Numbered from the stretch's first letter, positions 1-9,606 are shown. The stretch: 25,018 nucleotides of DNA from an uncultured Adlercreutzia sp. (GCF_958431955.1 NZ_CAUASN010000036.1:1-25018); one strand, 5' to 3'. Notes: a model not told the origin generated them from the letters alone. A program made the numbers and translations.

Positions 1-54
1 ACCCGCGACCCTCACCTTGGCAAGGTGATGCTCTACCAGCTGAGCCATGTCCGC
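1..54 (-). tRNA. tRNA-Gly(GCC), 5' portion, cut by the window start
   Basis: The minus strand from 54 downward reads as a standard tRNA: acceptor start GCGGACA, a D arm with GCTCAGCTGGTAGAGC, then the anticodon stem-loop TCACC-TTGCCAA-GGTGA. The loop places GCC at positions 34-36, which decodes glycine GGC/GGU. The T arm begins (GCGGGT) as the window ends, so the 3' acceptor strand and any encoded CCA lie outside. A matching promoter sits just upstream at 68-96. Confidence 0.93.
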
Positions 55-67
55 ATCGCGAGGAGAT

Positions 68-96
68 ACTATAAGCGATACCGCGAGCCGATGCAA
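68..96 (-). promoter_or_regulatory. Promoter of tRNA-Gly(GCC)
   Basis: On the minus strand TTGCAT (96-91) is followed after 17 bp by TATAGT (73-68), a good housekeeping-sigma promoter. The predicted start is about 61, a few bases before the tRNA 5' end at 54. The same TTGCAT -35 hexamer occurs in front of tRNA-Leu in this window. Confidence 0.72.
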
Positions 97-103
97 GCCC
101 CTT

Positions 104-141
104 TTCGAAAAAATTTCGCGAAGGGCGCAAACCGGCCCGCG
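104..141 (-). terminator. Possible intrinsic terminator of terC
   Basis: About 13 bases after the terC stop, the minus strand can fold CGCGGGC (141-135) with GCCC (126-123) and CGCG (120-117), with a two-base bulge. Six T residues follow (113-108). The stem is imperfect, so this is a moderate call. It lies just upstream of the tRNA-Gly promoter, where insulation would be expected. Confidence 0.4.
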
Positions 142-153
142 GCGCCGAGACGG

Positions 154-1062
154 CTACTCCACGCGCTCGCCGGTCTCGATGGCGGCGTCGATGCGCACCT
201 GGGCGCGCTCGCCCACCTCGGCCGGGGCCTCGCCGGCCTCCGAGGCCGCCACGGCAGCGGCGATGGCCTCGTCGGCCAGCTGTTTCTTCCATGCGGTGAG
301 GCGGCTGTTGAAGGCCATCTGGATGAATTCGAGCACGACGGCGAAGATCATGGCGAAGTAGACCATGAGCTTCTCCATGTGCATGTCGAGCACCTCGATG
401 CTCGTGTGGATGCCCGCGGAGTCGAGCACGAGCAGCACGCCGATGGCGCAGATGAACACGAGGGCCAAGATCTTCATCTCCGGATGGCTGTTGATGAAGT
501 TGGAGATGGGGTCGATGAAGATCATCATGATGATGACGGCGATCATGACGGCCAGGATCATGACGATGAGGTGCTCGGCCAAGCCCACCGCCGTGATGAC
601 CGAGTCGATGGAGAACACGAGGTCCATCACCATGATGGTGCCCACGGCCTGGGGCAGCCCGATGAGGTGGCGCGCCTTGTGCTCCTCGGAGGTCTCGGCC
701 TTGATCTCGGTGAGCGCGAGCACGTCCACCAGCTCGCGGATGCCCTTGTAGATAAGGTAGGCGCCGCCGACGAGCATGACGATGTCGCGCACCGAGAACC
801 CGTGGCCCCACGGGCCCAGGTTCAGCGTGAACAGCGGCGTGGTCATGTGCACCAGATACGACGCGAAGCACAGGAACAGGATGCGCATGACCAAGGCGCC
901 GCCCAAGCCCAGCTTGCGGCCGATGTGCTGCTTTTCCGCGGGCAGGCGGTTGGTGGTGATGGAGATGAACACCAGGTTGTCCACGCCCAGCACGATCTCC
1001 AAGAAGATCAGCGTCAGAAGGCTGATCCACGCCTCGGGGGTGGTGAAAATCGACAGATCCAC
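154..1062 (-). CDS. TerC family integral membrane protein, probable Mn2+ homeostasis
   Basis: A 302-residue polytopic membrane protein. It carries the two acidic signatures of the TerC family: E22 and D28 in the first membrane helix (EIVLGVDNLVF), and a second DLVFSID motif near residues 146-152. About seven hydrophobic helices are visible, and the C-terminus is a charged Ala/Glu-rich tail. TerC relatives such as Bacillus YkoY and E. coli Alx are linked to manganese export or metalation of secreted proteins. Here a Mn2+ riboswitch in the leader supports the same role, although the transported ion is inferred from regulation. The start is GTG at 1062, preceded by GAGGAGGAG at suitable spacing. 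It is divergent from the gene at 1351 and appears monocistronic, with tRNA-Gly downstream on the same strand. Tellurite resistance is the historical family name and is not implied. Confidence 0.92.
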   Translation of the reverse strand: MDLSIFTTPEAWISLLTLIFLEIVLGVDNLVFISITTNRLPAEKQHIGRKLGLGGALVMRILFLCFASYLVHMTTPLFTLNLGPWGHGFSVRDIVMLVGGAYLIYKGIRELVDVLALTEIKAETSEEHKARHLIGLPQAVGTIMVMDLVFSIDSVITAVGLAEHLIVMILAVMIAVIIMMIFIDPISNFINSHPEMKILALVFICAIGVLLVLDSAGIHTSIEVLDMHMEKLMVYFAMIFAVVLEFIQMAFNSRLTAWKKQLADEAIAAAVAASEAGEAPAEVGERAQVRIDAAIETGERVE

Positions 1063-1097
1063 TTGCTCCTCCTCGTCTCGACGGGAATGCCGGCCAC

Positions 1098-1156
1098 AAA
1101 AAAAGACTCATGGCGCAACCTTGCCGCTTCCACCTGCAAGCTTGCACCATGAGTCT
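1098..1156 (-). terminator. Riboswitch-controlled intrinsic terminator in the terC leader
   Basis: On the minus strand 1156-1142 pairs with 1118-1104 over 15 consecutive base pairs, including one G-U pair (1146/1114). Seven T residues follow (1104-1098). It stands about 35 bases before the terC GTG. Its 5' arm contains CATGG (1151-1147), which is also the 3' strand of the aptamer closing helix. Terminator and folded aptamer are therefore mutually exclusive. Ligand binding should block termination and switch terC on. Confidence 0.85.
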
Positions 1157-1260
1157 CGCTATTTAAGGTTCGCCAGGCCGCCGTTGCCGCTTTCGCGGGA
1201 AACCGTGACCACGATGTTGAACGAACCGCGCACCGCGCCAGCTACTCCCCCATGGGGTTT
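1147..1260 (-). ncRNA. yybP-ykoY family (Mn2+-sensing) riboswitch aptamer
   Basis: The minus-strand leader contains the family hallmarks in order. The first is the L1 segment GGGGAGTAGC (1250-1241). A small GCGC-ggt-GCGC hairpin follows (1238-1228). GGTTCG (1227-1222) pairs with CGAACC (1172-1167), and the conserved TTCAACAT comes directly after. A CCGC-GAAA-GCGG stem has a GNRA loop (about 1198-1187), then CCTGGC, and near the 3' end GCGAGAC (1159-1153). The closing helix P1 is CCATG (1255-1251) with CATGG (1151-1147). The family is known to bind Mn2+ and to control terC-like and mntP-like genes, which is exactly the gene found downstream. Confidence 0.92.
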
Positions 1261-1264
1261 CCTC

Positions 1265-1293
1265 ATCGTACCAGAGGCCCCGCCGCGCCGCAA
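1265..1293 (-). promoter_or_regulatory. Promoter of the terC riboswitch leader
   Basis: On the minus strand TTGCGG (1293-1288) and TACGAT (1270-1265) are separated by 17 bp. The predicted start near 1258 is the beginning of the aptamer, as expected for a riboswitch transcript. The -35 element abuts the -10 element of the divergent gene. Confidence 0.6.
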
Positions 1294-1302
1294 TGGTATA
1301 AT
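1294..1302 (+). promoter_or_regulatory. Extended -10 promoter of the divergent membrane-protein gene
   Basis: The plus strand has a consensus TATAAT (1297-1302) preceded by TGG, an extended -10 element. No good -35 is present at the usual distance, which is typical of extended -10 promoters. The start would be near 1309, giving a leader of about 40 bases before the ATG at 1351. Confidence 0.6.
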
Positions 1303-1350
1303 CGGCAACGACATCGTGACCGATAAGAAGCGTTCCCAGGAGCACCGTTC

Positions 1351-2280
1351 ATGAGCCAAGAACCAGCGACCAAGGCACTTCCCGCCGCCGAGTCCGACCA
1401 GGAGCCGCGTCCGAGCGCGCGCCGTGAGGGCGCCCGGCACTCCCACGCCCGCTCGGACGCCGCCCACTCGCGCCTGAACGCCGAGGACGTGTGGGAGAGC
1501 ATCAGGCGCGCGCTGTTCAGCCGAGAGAAGAGCACGGTGCGCATCGGGGACGTGCGCTACCTCGACGGCGCCGAGCTGTCGCGCCCCCTGGAAATGCCGC
1601 TGCCGGTGAAGGTCGGCATGGGCATCGCCATGGCTGTGGCGGCCGTGGCGGGCAGCGTGGTGCTCGGCAACTACTTCGACCAGGTGATGAACGAGCCCAT
1701 CCGCCAGCAGGAGGCGCTGCAGGAGAACCTGGCCCGCGAGGTGTCCTACGACCTGCCGTCGCTGGCCTCCCTCATGCCGCTCGACGACGAGTCCATGATG
1801 GCCGCGCTCACCGAGACCGGCAACACGCTCTACGAGCGCACCCCGGTGGGCACCAACCCCGACGGCGGCTTCGAGGTCATCAAGCTGCCCCCCGATATGA
1901 CGGTGGAGGAAGCGGGGCTCATGTACATGCAGGGCATCGACAAGCTCTCCGCTGCCGACGCGGTGCGCCTGCTCAACGGCGCCTGGACGCTCGATGTGTC
2001 CCGCAAGGCCGGCGAGAGCCTGCGCCTGCGCTACGCCGACTTCGACTCCGGCACCATCGAGAAGGCCGTGCAGGCGGCCATGCAGGCCGAGGGCCTCGAG
2101 AGCGCCACCATCACCGACAACGGCGTGGACGACTCGGGCAACACCTTCCAGGCGGGCACCGTCTCCACCGATAACGGCACCTACAACTGGCGCGTGTCGG
2201 CCATCGAGCTGTCGGAGATGTACGATATCTCGGGCCTGCCGAACACCGCCTTCTTCGTGGGCATCCGCTTCGGCGAATAG
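1351..2280 (+). CDS. Single-pass membrane protein of unknown function
   Basis: I do not recognise a family for this 309-residue protein. Residues 1-80 are polar and charged with no clear signal peptide. One hydrophobic segment (about 86-107, with GMGIAMAVAAVAGSVVLG) should span the membrane, leaving about 200 mostly acidic residues outside. The topology is therefore probably N-in, C-out. The outer part has no cysteine pairs, sortase signal or metal motif that I can see. The start ATG has AGGAG at 1338-1342, eight bases upstream. It is transcribed away from the riboswitch-controlled terC gene and converges with a CDF transporter gene, so a link to metal or envelope physiology is possible but unproven. 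Codon use and GC content match the core neighbours. Confidence 0.85.
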   Translation: MSQEPATKALPAAESDQEPRPSARREGARHSHARSDAAHSRLNAEDVWESIRRALFSREKSTVRIGDVRYLDGAELSRPLEMPLPVKVGMGIAMAVAAVAGSVVLGNYFDQVMNEPIRQQEALQENLAREVSYDLPSLASLMPLDDESMMAALTETGNTLYERTPVGTNPDGGFEVIKLPPDMTVEEAGLMYMQGIDKLSAADAVRLLNGAWTLDVSRKAGESLRLRYADFDSGTIEKAVQAAMQAEGLESATITDNGVDDSGNTFQAGTVSTDNGTYNWRVSAIELSEMYDISGLPNTAFFVGIRFGE

Positions 2281-2303
2281 CCCCCGTCACATCGGCAGAA
2301 CCT

Positions 2304-2330
2304 GCGGGCCCCTCCCCTGGAGGGGCCCGC
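2304..2330. terminator. Strong hairpin between convergent genes
   Basis: A perfect 12-bp GC-rich stem (2304-2315 with 2319-2330) has a three-base loop. It lies between the stop codon of the gene ending at 2280 and the stop of the CDF gene at 2336. It can form on both strands. Neither side has a run of T, so it is a likely convergent transcript 3' end rather than a textbook intrinsic terminator. Confidence 0.5.
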
Positions 2331-2335
2331 GTCTG

Positions 2336-3253
2336 TTACCAGGTCGCGCCGGGCCCCTCCTCGGCGCGCTCGGCAGCCGTGTCGGGCTCGATGTGTACGA
2401 GCACCTCCTTCACCGAGGGGAAGGCCTCCGCCACGGCCCGCTCCACCTCGTCGCCCAGGCCGTGGGCGGCGAGCACTGTCATCTGCGGATCCACGAGCAC
2501 GTGCATGTCGCAGTACACCTCGGCCTCGGTGCCGCGGGTGCGCACGGCGTGCACCGAGCGCACGCCCTCCACCGCCGAGGCCGCCCGCGCCACCTCATCG
2601 GCCGGGATGCGGGCGTGATCGGACAAGGTGCGCAAGCCCGTCCGGAACACGCCGACCGCCGAGAAGAGAATGGCCACGGTGACGACGAGGGCCATGACGG
2701 GGTCGGCCACGGGGAAGCCCGCCGCCACGAAGGCGAGGCCGACGATGACCCCGATGGACACGAAGGCGTCGGACAGCGTGTGGGCCGCGTCGGCCGCGAG
2801 GATCTCGCTCTTCAGGCGGCGCCCGGCGCGGCGCTCGTACACGGTGACCCCCAGGTTCACCGCGAGCGTGCCCGCCATCACCACGAAGGAGACGGGGGTG
2901 ACGCTCGCGGTGTAGCTCTGGCTCGCCAGCTTCGCCACGGCGCTCGTGCCCACCTCGAAGGCCGCCACGAGCAGCAGCACGCCGATGGCGAGCGAGCCGT
3001 AGGTCTCGAACTTGGAGTGGCCGTAGGGGTGCCCTGCGTCGGCGGGACGCGCCGCCAGACTGATGCCGATGAGCCCGATGACGTTGCCGAGCGAGTCGAA
3101 CACCGAGTGGATGCCGTCGGCCTGCATGGAGGCAGAGCCCGAGGCCAGGCCGTAGAAGAACTTCGCCGCCGCCACGGCCATGTTCAACAGCAGCACGATC
3201 CACAGAACCCGCTCCACCTGCCGCCCGTGGGTCGCCGCACCTGTCGCCACCAT
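2336..3253 (-). CDS. Cation diffusion facilitator (CDF) family metal exporter
   Basis: This encodes a 305-residue metal/proton antiporter of the inner membrane. It has the CDF layout: about six membrane helices followed by a soluble C-terminal domain. The transmembrane metal site is visible as H49-x3-D53 in helix 2 (DGIHSVFD) and a second HTLSD (about residues 157-161) in helix 5. The HPYGHSKFE motif follows helix 2. An HD-HD site is usual for zinc-type CDFs, whereas Mn2+ exporters tend to use DD sites, so Zn2+ is the better guess. The ATG at 3253 has GAGAGGA eight bases upstream. The frame stays open further upstream into the tRNA-Leu gene, which cannot be coding, so the later start is chosen. 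It lies 29 bases after the tRNA-Leu terminator with no room for its own promoter. Confidence 0.92.
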   Translation of the reverse strand: MVATGAATHGRQVERVLWIVLLLNMAVAAAKFFYGLASGSASMQADGIHSVFDSLGNVIGLIGISLAARPADAGHPYGHSKFETYGSLAIGVLLLVAAFEVGTSAVAKLASQSYTASVTPVSFVVMAGTLAVNLGVTVYERRAGRRLKSEILAADAAHTLSDAFVSIGVIVGLAFVAAGFPVADPVMALVVTVAILFSAVGVFRTGLRTLSDHARIPADEVARAASAVEGVRSVHAVRTRGTEAEVYCDMHVLVDPQMTVLAAHGLGDEVERAVAEAFPSVKEVLVHIEPDTAAERAEEGPGATW

Positions 3254-3282
3254 GGCAACCGTCCTCTCGTGATCGGGAAATG

Positions 3283-3306
3283 AAAAGAGCCCTTGCGGGC
3301 TCTTTT
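3283..3306 (-). terminator. Intrinsic terminator of tRNA-Leu(GAG)
   Basis: A ten-base-pair hairpin (3306-3297 with 3292-3283) has a four-base loop and ends in TTTT on the minus strand. It lies nine bases after the encoded CCA of tRNA-Leu. Its symmetry (AAAA on one side, TTTT on the other) would let it work in both directions. Confidence 0.8.
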
Positions 3307-3314
3307 GTGATCGA

Positions 3315-3403
3315 TGGTGTCGGAGGCGGGATTTGAACCCGCACACCCGGTAAATGGGCACTAGCACCTCAAGCTAGCGTGTCTGCCGTTCCACCACTCC
3401 GAC
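3315..3403 (-). tRNA. tRNA-Leu(GAG)
   Basis: A complete class II tRNA read from 3403 downward. The acceptor strands GTCGGAG and CTCCGAC pair, with discriminator A. The anticodon stem CTAGC/GCTAG encloses TTGAGGT, giving anticodon GAG (leucine CUC/CUU). A long variable arm and a T arm ending GGGTTCAAATCCCGC follow. The 3' CCA is encoded (3317-3315). Confidence 0.95.
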
Positions 3404-3425
3404 GTGCTGTTTTGCAGCGACGATT

Positions 3426-3453
3426 ATTCTAACAGAACGAATCGGCGATGCAA
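3426..3453 (-). promoter_or_regulatory. Promoter of tRNA-Leu(GAG)
   Basis: Minus-strand TTGCAT (3453-3448) and TAGAAT (3431-3426) are separated by 16 bp. The predicted start near 3419 is 16 bases before the tRNA 5' end. Confidence 0.65.
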
Positions 3454-3468
3454 GGGGTAATTTTCCCT

Positions 3469-3723
3469 TTATTGGGAAATGGTGCCGTGGGGGTAGATGA
3501 CCATGAGCACCACGAGGGAGAGCAGGAAGACCACCGCGCAGGCAATGGTAATGCGATCGAGGTTCTTCTCGATGATGCTCGTGCCCGTCTGCGTGGAGTA
3601 CATGGAGCTGGCAATGGCATCGGAGATGCCCGTGCCCTTGCCCGAGTGCATGAGAATGAAGATGATCAGGCCGATGCCCGAGAGCACCAGCAGAACCAAG
3701 AATACGATTACCAGAGGATTCAA
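3469..3723 (-). CDS. secG: Preprotein translocase subunit SecG
   Basis: An 84-residue protein with two membrane helices (about 4-24 and 58-78) joined by a Gly/Ser-rich loop holding the family's GKGTG-like segment (HSGKGTGISDAI). Size and topology fit SecG, the small accessory subunit of the SecYEG protein-export channel. The start codon is TTG at 3723, with AAAGGAAG upstream. The nearby GTG is out of frame and the TTG gives the usual short N-terminus. It is the last gene of the glycolytic cluster, a location shared by many actinobacteria. A separate promoter lies at 3770-3798. A weak six-base-pair hairpin overlaps its stop codon. Confidence 0.93.
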   Translation of the reverse strand: MNPLVIVFLVLLVLSGIGLIIFILMHSGKGTGISDAIASSMYSTQTGTSIIEKNLDRITIACAVVFLLSLVVLMVIYPHGTISQ

Positions 3724-3769
3724 CGTGTCACGCTTCCTTTATCGGTGTGTCTGAGTACGCAAGTTGTTC

Positions 3770-3798
3770 AGTATAACGGATGTACCCTAGGCCAGCAA
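3770..3798 (-). promoter_or_regulatory. Probable separate promoter for secG
   Basis: Minus-strand TTGCTG (3798-3793), inside the end of gpmI, and TATACT (3775-3770) are separated by 17 bp. The predicted start near 3763 gives a leader of about 40 bases before the secG TTG. SecG could thus be made independently of the glycolytic message. Confidence 0.6.
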
Positions 3799-5364
3799 GT
3801 TCTTTCCCGTCATTTCCACGGGCGGCTCAAGGCCGATCATGGCGAGCAGCGTGGGCGCGATGTCGGCCAGACGCCCCTCCTCGCCCGAGAGCGTAAGACC
3901 CTCCCCCGTGCCATCCACCAGCACGAGCGGCACGGGTGCGGTGGTGTGGGCCGTAAACGCTCCCCCGTCCTCGGCGATCATCTTGTCGGCGTTGCCGTGG
4001 TCGGCCGTGACAAGCGCCACGCCTCCCTTGGCGCGGATGGCGTCGAGCACCCGCCCCACGCCCGCATCGACGGCCTCCACGGCGGCCCGGGCCGCCTCCA
4101 CCACGCCGGTGTGTCCCACCATGTCGCAGTTCGCGAAGTTCACGATGTACACGTCGGCCTCGTCGGCTTCGATGGCCGCTACAAGCGCATCGGCAACCTC
4201 GGGCTCGCTCATCTCGGGCTTGAGGTCGTAGGTGGCCACCTTCGGGCTCGCGATGAGCGTGCGGCGCTCCCCCGGCTTCTCCTCCTCCACGCCGCCGTTG
4301 AAGAAGAAGGTCACGTGCGCGTACTTCTCCGTCTCGGCGATGTGGTACTGGGAAAGCCCCGCCGCGGCCAGCACGTCGGCCAGCACGTTTGCGGGAAACT
4401 CCTTGGCGAAGGCCACCGGCGCGGGAATGGCCGGGTCGTACTCGGTGAGGCACACGAAGGACACGTGCGGGAAGACCGCCCGCGCAAAGCCGGCGAACTC
4501 CGGGTCCACGAGCGCGCGGGTGAGCTCGCGGGCGCGGTCGGGGCGGAAGTTGAAGAACACCATGGCGTCGCCCTCGCGCACGCCGCGCGGGCTTAAAGCC
4601 ACCGGCTCCACGAACTCGTCGGTCACCCCGGCGGCGTAGGAGGCCTCCATGGCCGCCACGGCCGAGAGATCGCGGAAGGGCTCGGCGCGCACCACCGCGT
4701 CCCAGGCGCGCTCGACGCGCTCCCAGCGGTTGTCGCGGTCCATGGCGAAGTAGCGGCCCTCCACCGAGGCGATCTCGATCACGGCCGGCTCGCCGTCGGC
4801 GCGGGAGACGGCCCGCTCGATGTAGTCCACGAGTTCGCGCATGTACTCGGCGCCGCTTGCGGGCGGCACGTCGCGGCCGTCCATGAAGCAGTGGATCATG
4901 ATATGGCGCACACCCGCCGCGAGAGCCGCGTCGATGAGCGCGTAGAGGTGCTCGTTGGAGGAGTGCACCCCGCCGTCGGACAGAAGCCCCAGAAGATGCA
5001 GGGCCGCGCCCTCCTCGCGCGCCGCGGCGAAGGCCTCGCCGAGCACGGGGTTTTCCGCCAACTCGCCGGTGCGGCAGGCGCGGTTGATGCGGGTGAGCTC
5101 CTGGAACACCACGCGCCCCGCGCCGATGTTCAAGTGCCCCACCTCGGAGTTGCCCATCTGTCCCTCGGGCAGCCCCACCGCCTCCCCGGAGGCGGCCAGG
5201 CGCGTCCAGGGCTCGTTCTCGAACAGGGCATCCAGATTCGGCGTGGCGGCCAGCGAGATGGCGTTGCCCGGACCGGCCGCGTCCAGCCCGAAGCCGTCCA
5301 TGATGATGAGGCAGGCGGGCAGGCGCAGGCCGTCGCGGGCCGCGGCAGTGTTCTCCCCCGCCAT
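3787..5364 (-). CDS. gpmI: 2,3-bisphosphoglycerate-independent phosphoglycerate mutase
   Basis: This 525-residue cytosolic enzyme interconverts 3- and 2-phosphoglycerate. It belongs to the alkaline-phosphatase fold and is Mn2+-dependent in characterised relatives. The metal and phosphoserine residues are visible: D23 in IIMDGFG, and the catalytic serine S73 in GNSEVGHLNIG. HCFMDGRDVPP, RPDRARELTRAL, NCDMVGHTG and TADHGNADKM follow, the last three carrying metal and substrate ligands. Length is normal for the family (about 510-520). The ATG at 5364 lies one base after the tpiA stop codon, so the two genes are translationally close. Its position between tpiA and secG extends the glycolytic cluster by one step. 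Confidence 0.97.
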   Translation of the reverse strand: MAGENTAAARDGLRLPACLIIMDGFGLDAAGPGNAISLAATPNLDALFENEPWTRLAASGEAVGLPEGQMGNSEVGHLNIGAGRVVFQELTRINRACRTGELAENPVLGEAFAAAREEGAALHLLGLLSDGGVHSSNEHLYALIDAALAAGVRHIMIHCFMDGRDVPPASGAEYMRELVDYIERAVSRADGEPAVIEIASVEGRYFAMDRDNRWERVERAWDAVVRAEPFRDLSAVAAMEASYAAGVTDEFVEPVALSPRGVREGDAMVFFNFRPDRARELTRALVDPEFAGFARAVFPHVSFVCLTEYDPAIPAPVAFAKEFPANVLADVLAAAGLSQYHIAETEKYAHVTFFFNGGVEEEKPGERRTLIASPKVATYDLKPEMSEPEVADALVAAIEADEADVYIVNFANCDMVGHTGVVEAARAAVEAVDAGVGRVLDAIRAKGGVALVTADHGNADKMIAEDGGAFTAHTTAPVPLVLVDGTGEGLTLSGEEGRLADIAPTLLAMIGLEPPVEMTGKNLLA

Positions 5365-5365
5365 G

Positions 5366-6136
<771 letters not shown>

Positions 6137-6160
6137 GGGCGTATCCTTTCTCTGAGAAAG

Positions 6161-6185
6161 CCGGGCGCGCACGCGGCGCGCCCGG
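6161..6185 (-). other. Intercistronic hairpin between pgk and tpiA
   Basis: A perfect 10-bp GC-rich stem (6161-6170 with 6176-6185) and five-base loop lie between the pgk stop and the tpiA Shine-Dalgarno. There is no T tract, so it is more likely an mRNA stability or processing element than a terminator. Confidence 0.6.
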
Positions 6186-6194
6186 ACGGGGTTG

Positions 6195-7382
<1,188 letters not shown>

Positions 7383-7407
7383 GTCTCGTCCTTTCCTTCT
7401 ATACGGG

Positions 7408-7438
7408 AAAACCCAGCCCGGTGCGAGAGCTGGGTTTT
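7408..7438 (-). terminator. Intercistronic hairpin / partial terminator between gap and pgk
   Basis: A perfect 10-bp stem (7438-7429 with 7417-7408), AAAACCCAGC against GCTGGGTTTT, ends in TTTT on the minus strand. It is 22 bases after the gap stop and 25 before the pgk start. Four T residues make a leaky terminator likely, which would give more gap than pgk message. Confidence 0.6.
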
Positions 7439-7460
7439 CGAAAATGACTATTCCCGCGGG

Positions 7461-8465
<1,005 letters not shown>

Positions 8466-8739
8466 GCGTATCTCCTTTCACAAGATACTCGCGATGCCAC
8501 TGAGTGGACGTAAGTAAATGCTAAGCAGCTTCATTAGTGTACTACGAACCGCCGCCGCGCGCGCGGCATCTTGGACGAGCAGCGAAATAAAGCGGCAGAC
8601 CTGCACAAAGTATCAGCCGGGAAACGAACGTGGGCATCCTTCGTCGACCTTGCCAAGCAAGTGGCGGCCGAGACCCTCTAGATGCGCTGAAGGCGCCCGT
8701 CCTCTATCGCATCCGGCGCATCAGCCGCCTCATGTTGCG
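8466..8739. other. Intergenic region between abiEii and gap, no gene seen
   Basis: This 274-bp stretch is less GC-rich than the core genes. On the minus strand it must contain the gap promoter. The best candidate is a TACACT -10 (8541-8536) without a convincing -35. An 11-bp palindrome (8497-8507) lies between it and the gap ribosome site. No frame resembles a protein I recognise, and I found no transposon end. Confidence 0.5.
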
Positions 8740-9606
8740 CTAAATCACCTCGAGTCCCTCGGTTACCCGGCAGAAGAACTCCCTCGACCACAGAGCAAGC
8801 GAGCTCCTATCGTTGAGAAAGGGCTCGACGTCTCTTCTCGCATCCGCGAAATCGATGGCGTCGAAACGCTCCGACAGAGCACGGCGAAGACCGCCTGCGC
8901 CCTCAATCGGGCATCCATCCCGAAATCCCGTCTGGGCCAATCTCGCGTTGAGGTGCCCCAGGTTCACGGGAATATCGCGGGCGAGATAGAACAGGTAGTC
9001 GTACAGGTCGCGCCCCTTCACCCGATCCTTCCATCCGCGGCACAAAACCGCATGGATCTTCCCCGCGAACAGCGACGGCGCGTCGTAGAGGTTCACCTCG
9101 TAGGGGGTCGGCAGCAGGCGGTATTCCCGCTGGAACGAGGCGCCTGCGGGAGGGTTGACGTCCACCTCGAACTTGATCTTCAGCTTCTCGTCGGCGGGCA
9201 CGCCCGCAAGCGACCCCTCGTTCGGATAGAAGGAGAGCAGGTGCTCGCGCGTATTGGCCTTGAGGAAGGCCGAGTGGATGTCGGAGGGACGGCTCTTCTG
9301 CTTCATCTGGATATCGACCTCAAGCCCGAACGAGCGCGCTTCCCTCTGCACGGCGTCGAAGTAGCGCGAGAGATCGAAGCTGGCGTCCGGCTCCATGAGC
9401 GAGAAGTCGAGATCCTCGGAAAAGCGATCGAGCCCGTAGAAGATGCGCAGCGCCGTCCCGCCGTAGAAGGCGGCCTTGTCAAAAAACCCCGCGCGGGATA
9501 AACCGCACAGAACAATCTCCTGGATAACCTCCTTCGCGGCATTCTTGCGGTCATTGAGCGAAATCGGATCATAGGTTGCAAGCATCTGCTGCAAAACGCT
9601 TCTCAT
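8740..9606 (-). CDS. abiEii: AbiEii/AbiGii-family nucleotidyltransferase toxin
   Basis: This is the toxin of an AbiE-type (type IV in the founding studies) toxin-antitoxin/abortive-infection pair, 288 residues long. The DNA-polymerase-beta-like nucleotidyltransferase motifs are intact: GGT at residues 49-51 (AAFYGGTALR), the acidic FSEDLDF at about 62-68, KIKFEVDVN at about 143-151, and the C-terminal K-x-H-A plus RVKGRDLYDY motif at about 185-207. Some homologues transfer nucleotides to tRNA acceptor ends; whether this one does is not visible. Its ATG overlaps the antitoxin stop as ATGA (9606-9603), with GGGAG upstream, so the two are translationally coupled. GC content is visibly lower than the flanking core genes, consistent with acquisition. 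Confidence 0.93.
   Translation of the reverse strand: MRSVLQQMLATYDPISLNDRKNAAKEVIQEIVLCGLSRAGFFDKAAFYGGTALRIFYGLDRFSEDLDFSLMEPDASFDLSRYFDAVQREARSFGLEVDIQMKQKSRPSDIHSAFLKANTREHLLSFYPNEGSLAGVPADEKLKIKFEVDVNPPAGASFQREYRLLPTPYEVNLYDAPSLFAGKIHAVLCRGWKDRVKGRDLYDYLFYLARDIPVNLGHLNARLAQTGFRDGCPIEGAGGLRRALSERFDAIDFADARRDVEPFLNDRSSLALWSREFFCRVTEGLEVI

Noticed and set aside
3254..3367. N-terminal extension of the CDF protein
   Set aside because: The extra codons translate the tRNA-Leu gene and its terminator. The ATG at 3253 has a good ribosome site.
3460..3480. Intrinsic terminator of secG
   Set aside because: The stem is six A/T-rich and GC pairs overlapping the stop codon, and no T run follows on the minus strand. 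Too weak to call.
8497..8507. CCACTGAGTGG palindrome as a gap operator
   Set aside because: Only 11 bp, single copy, with no known regulator site to match. It could be chance.
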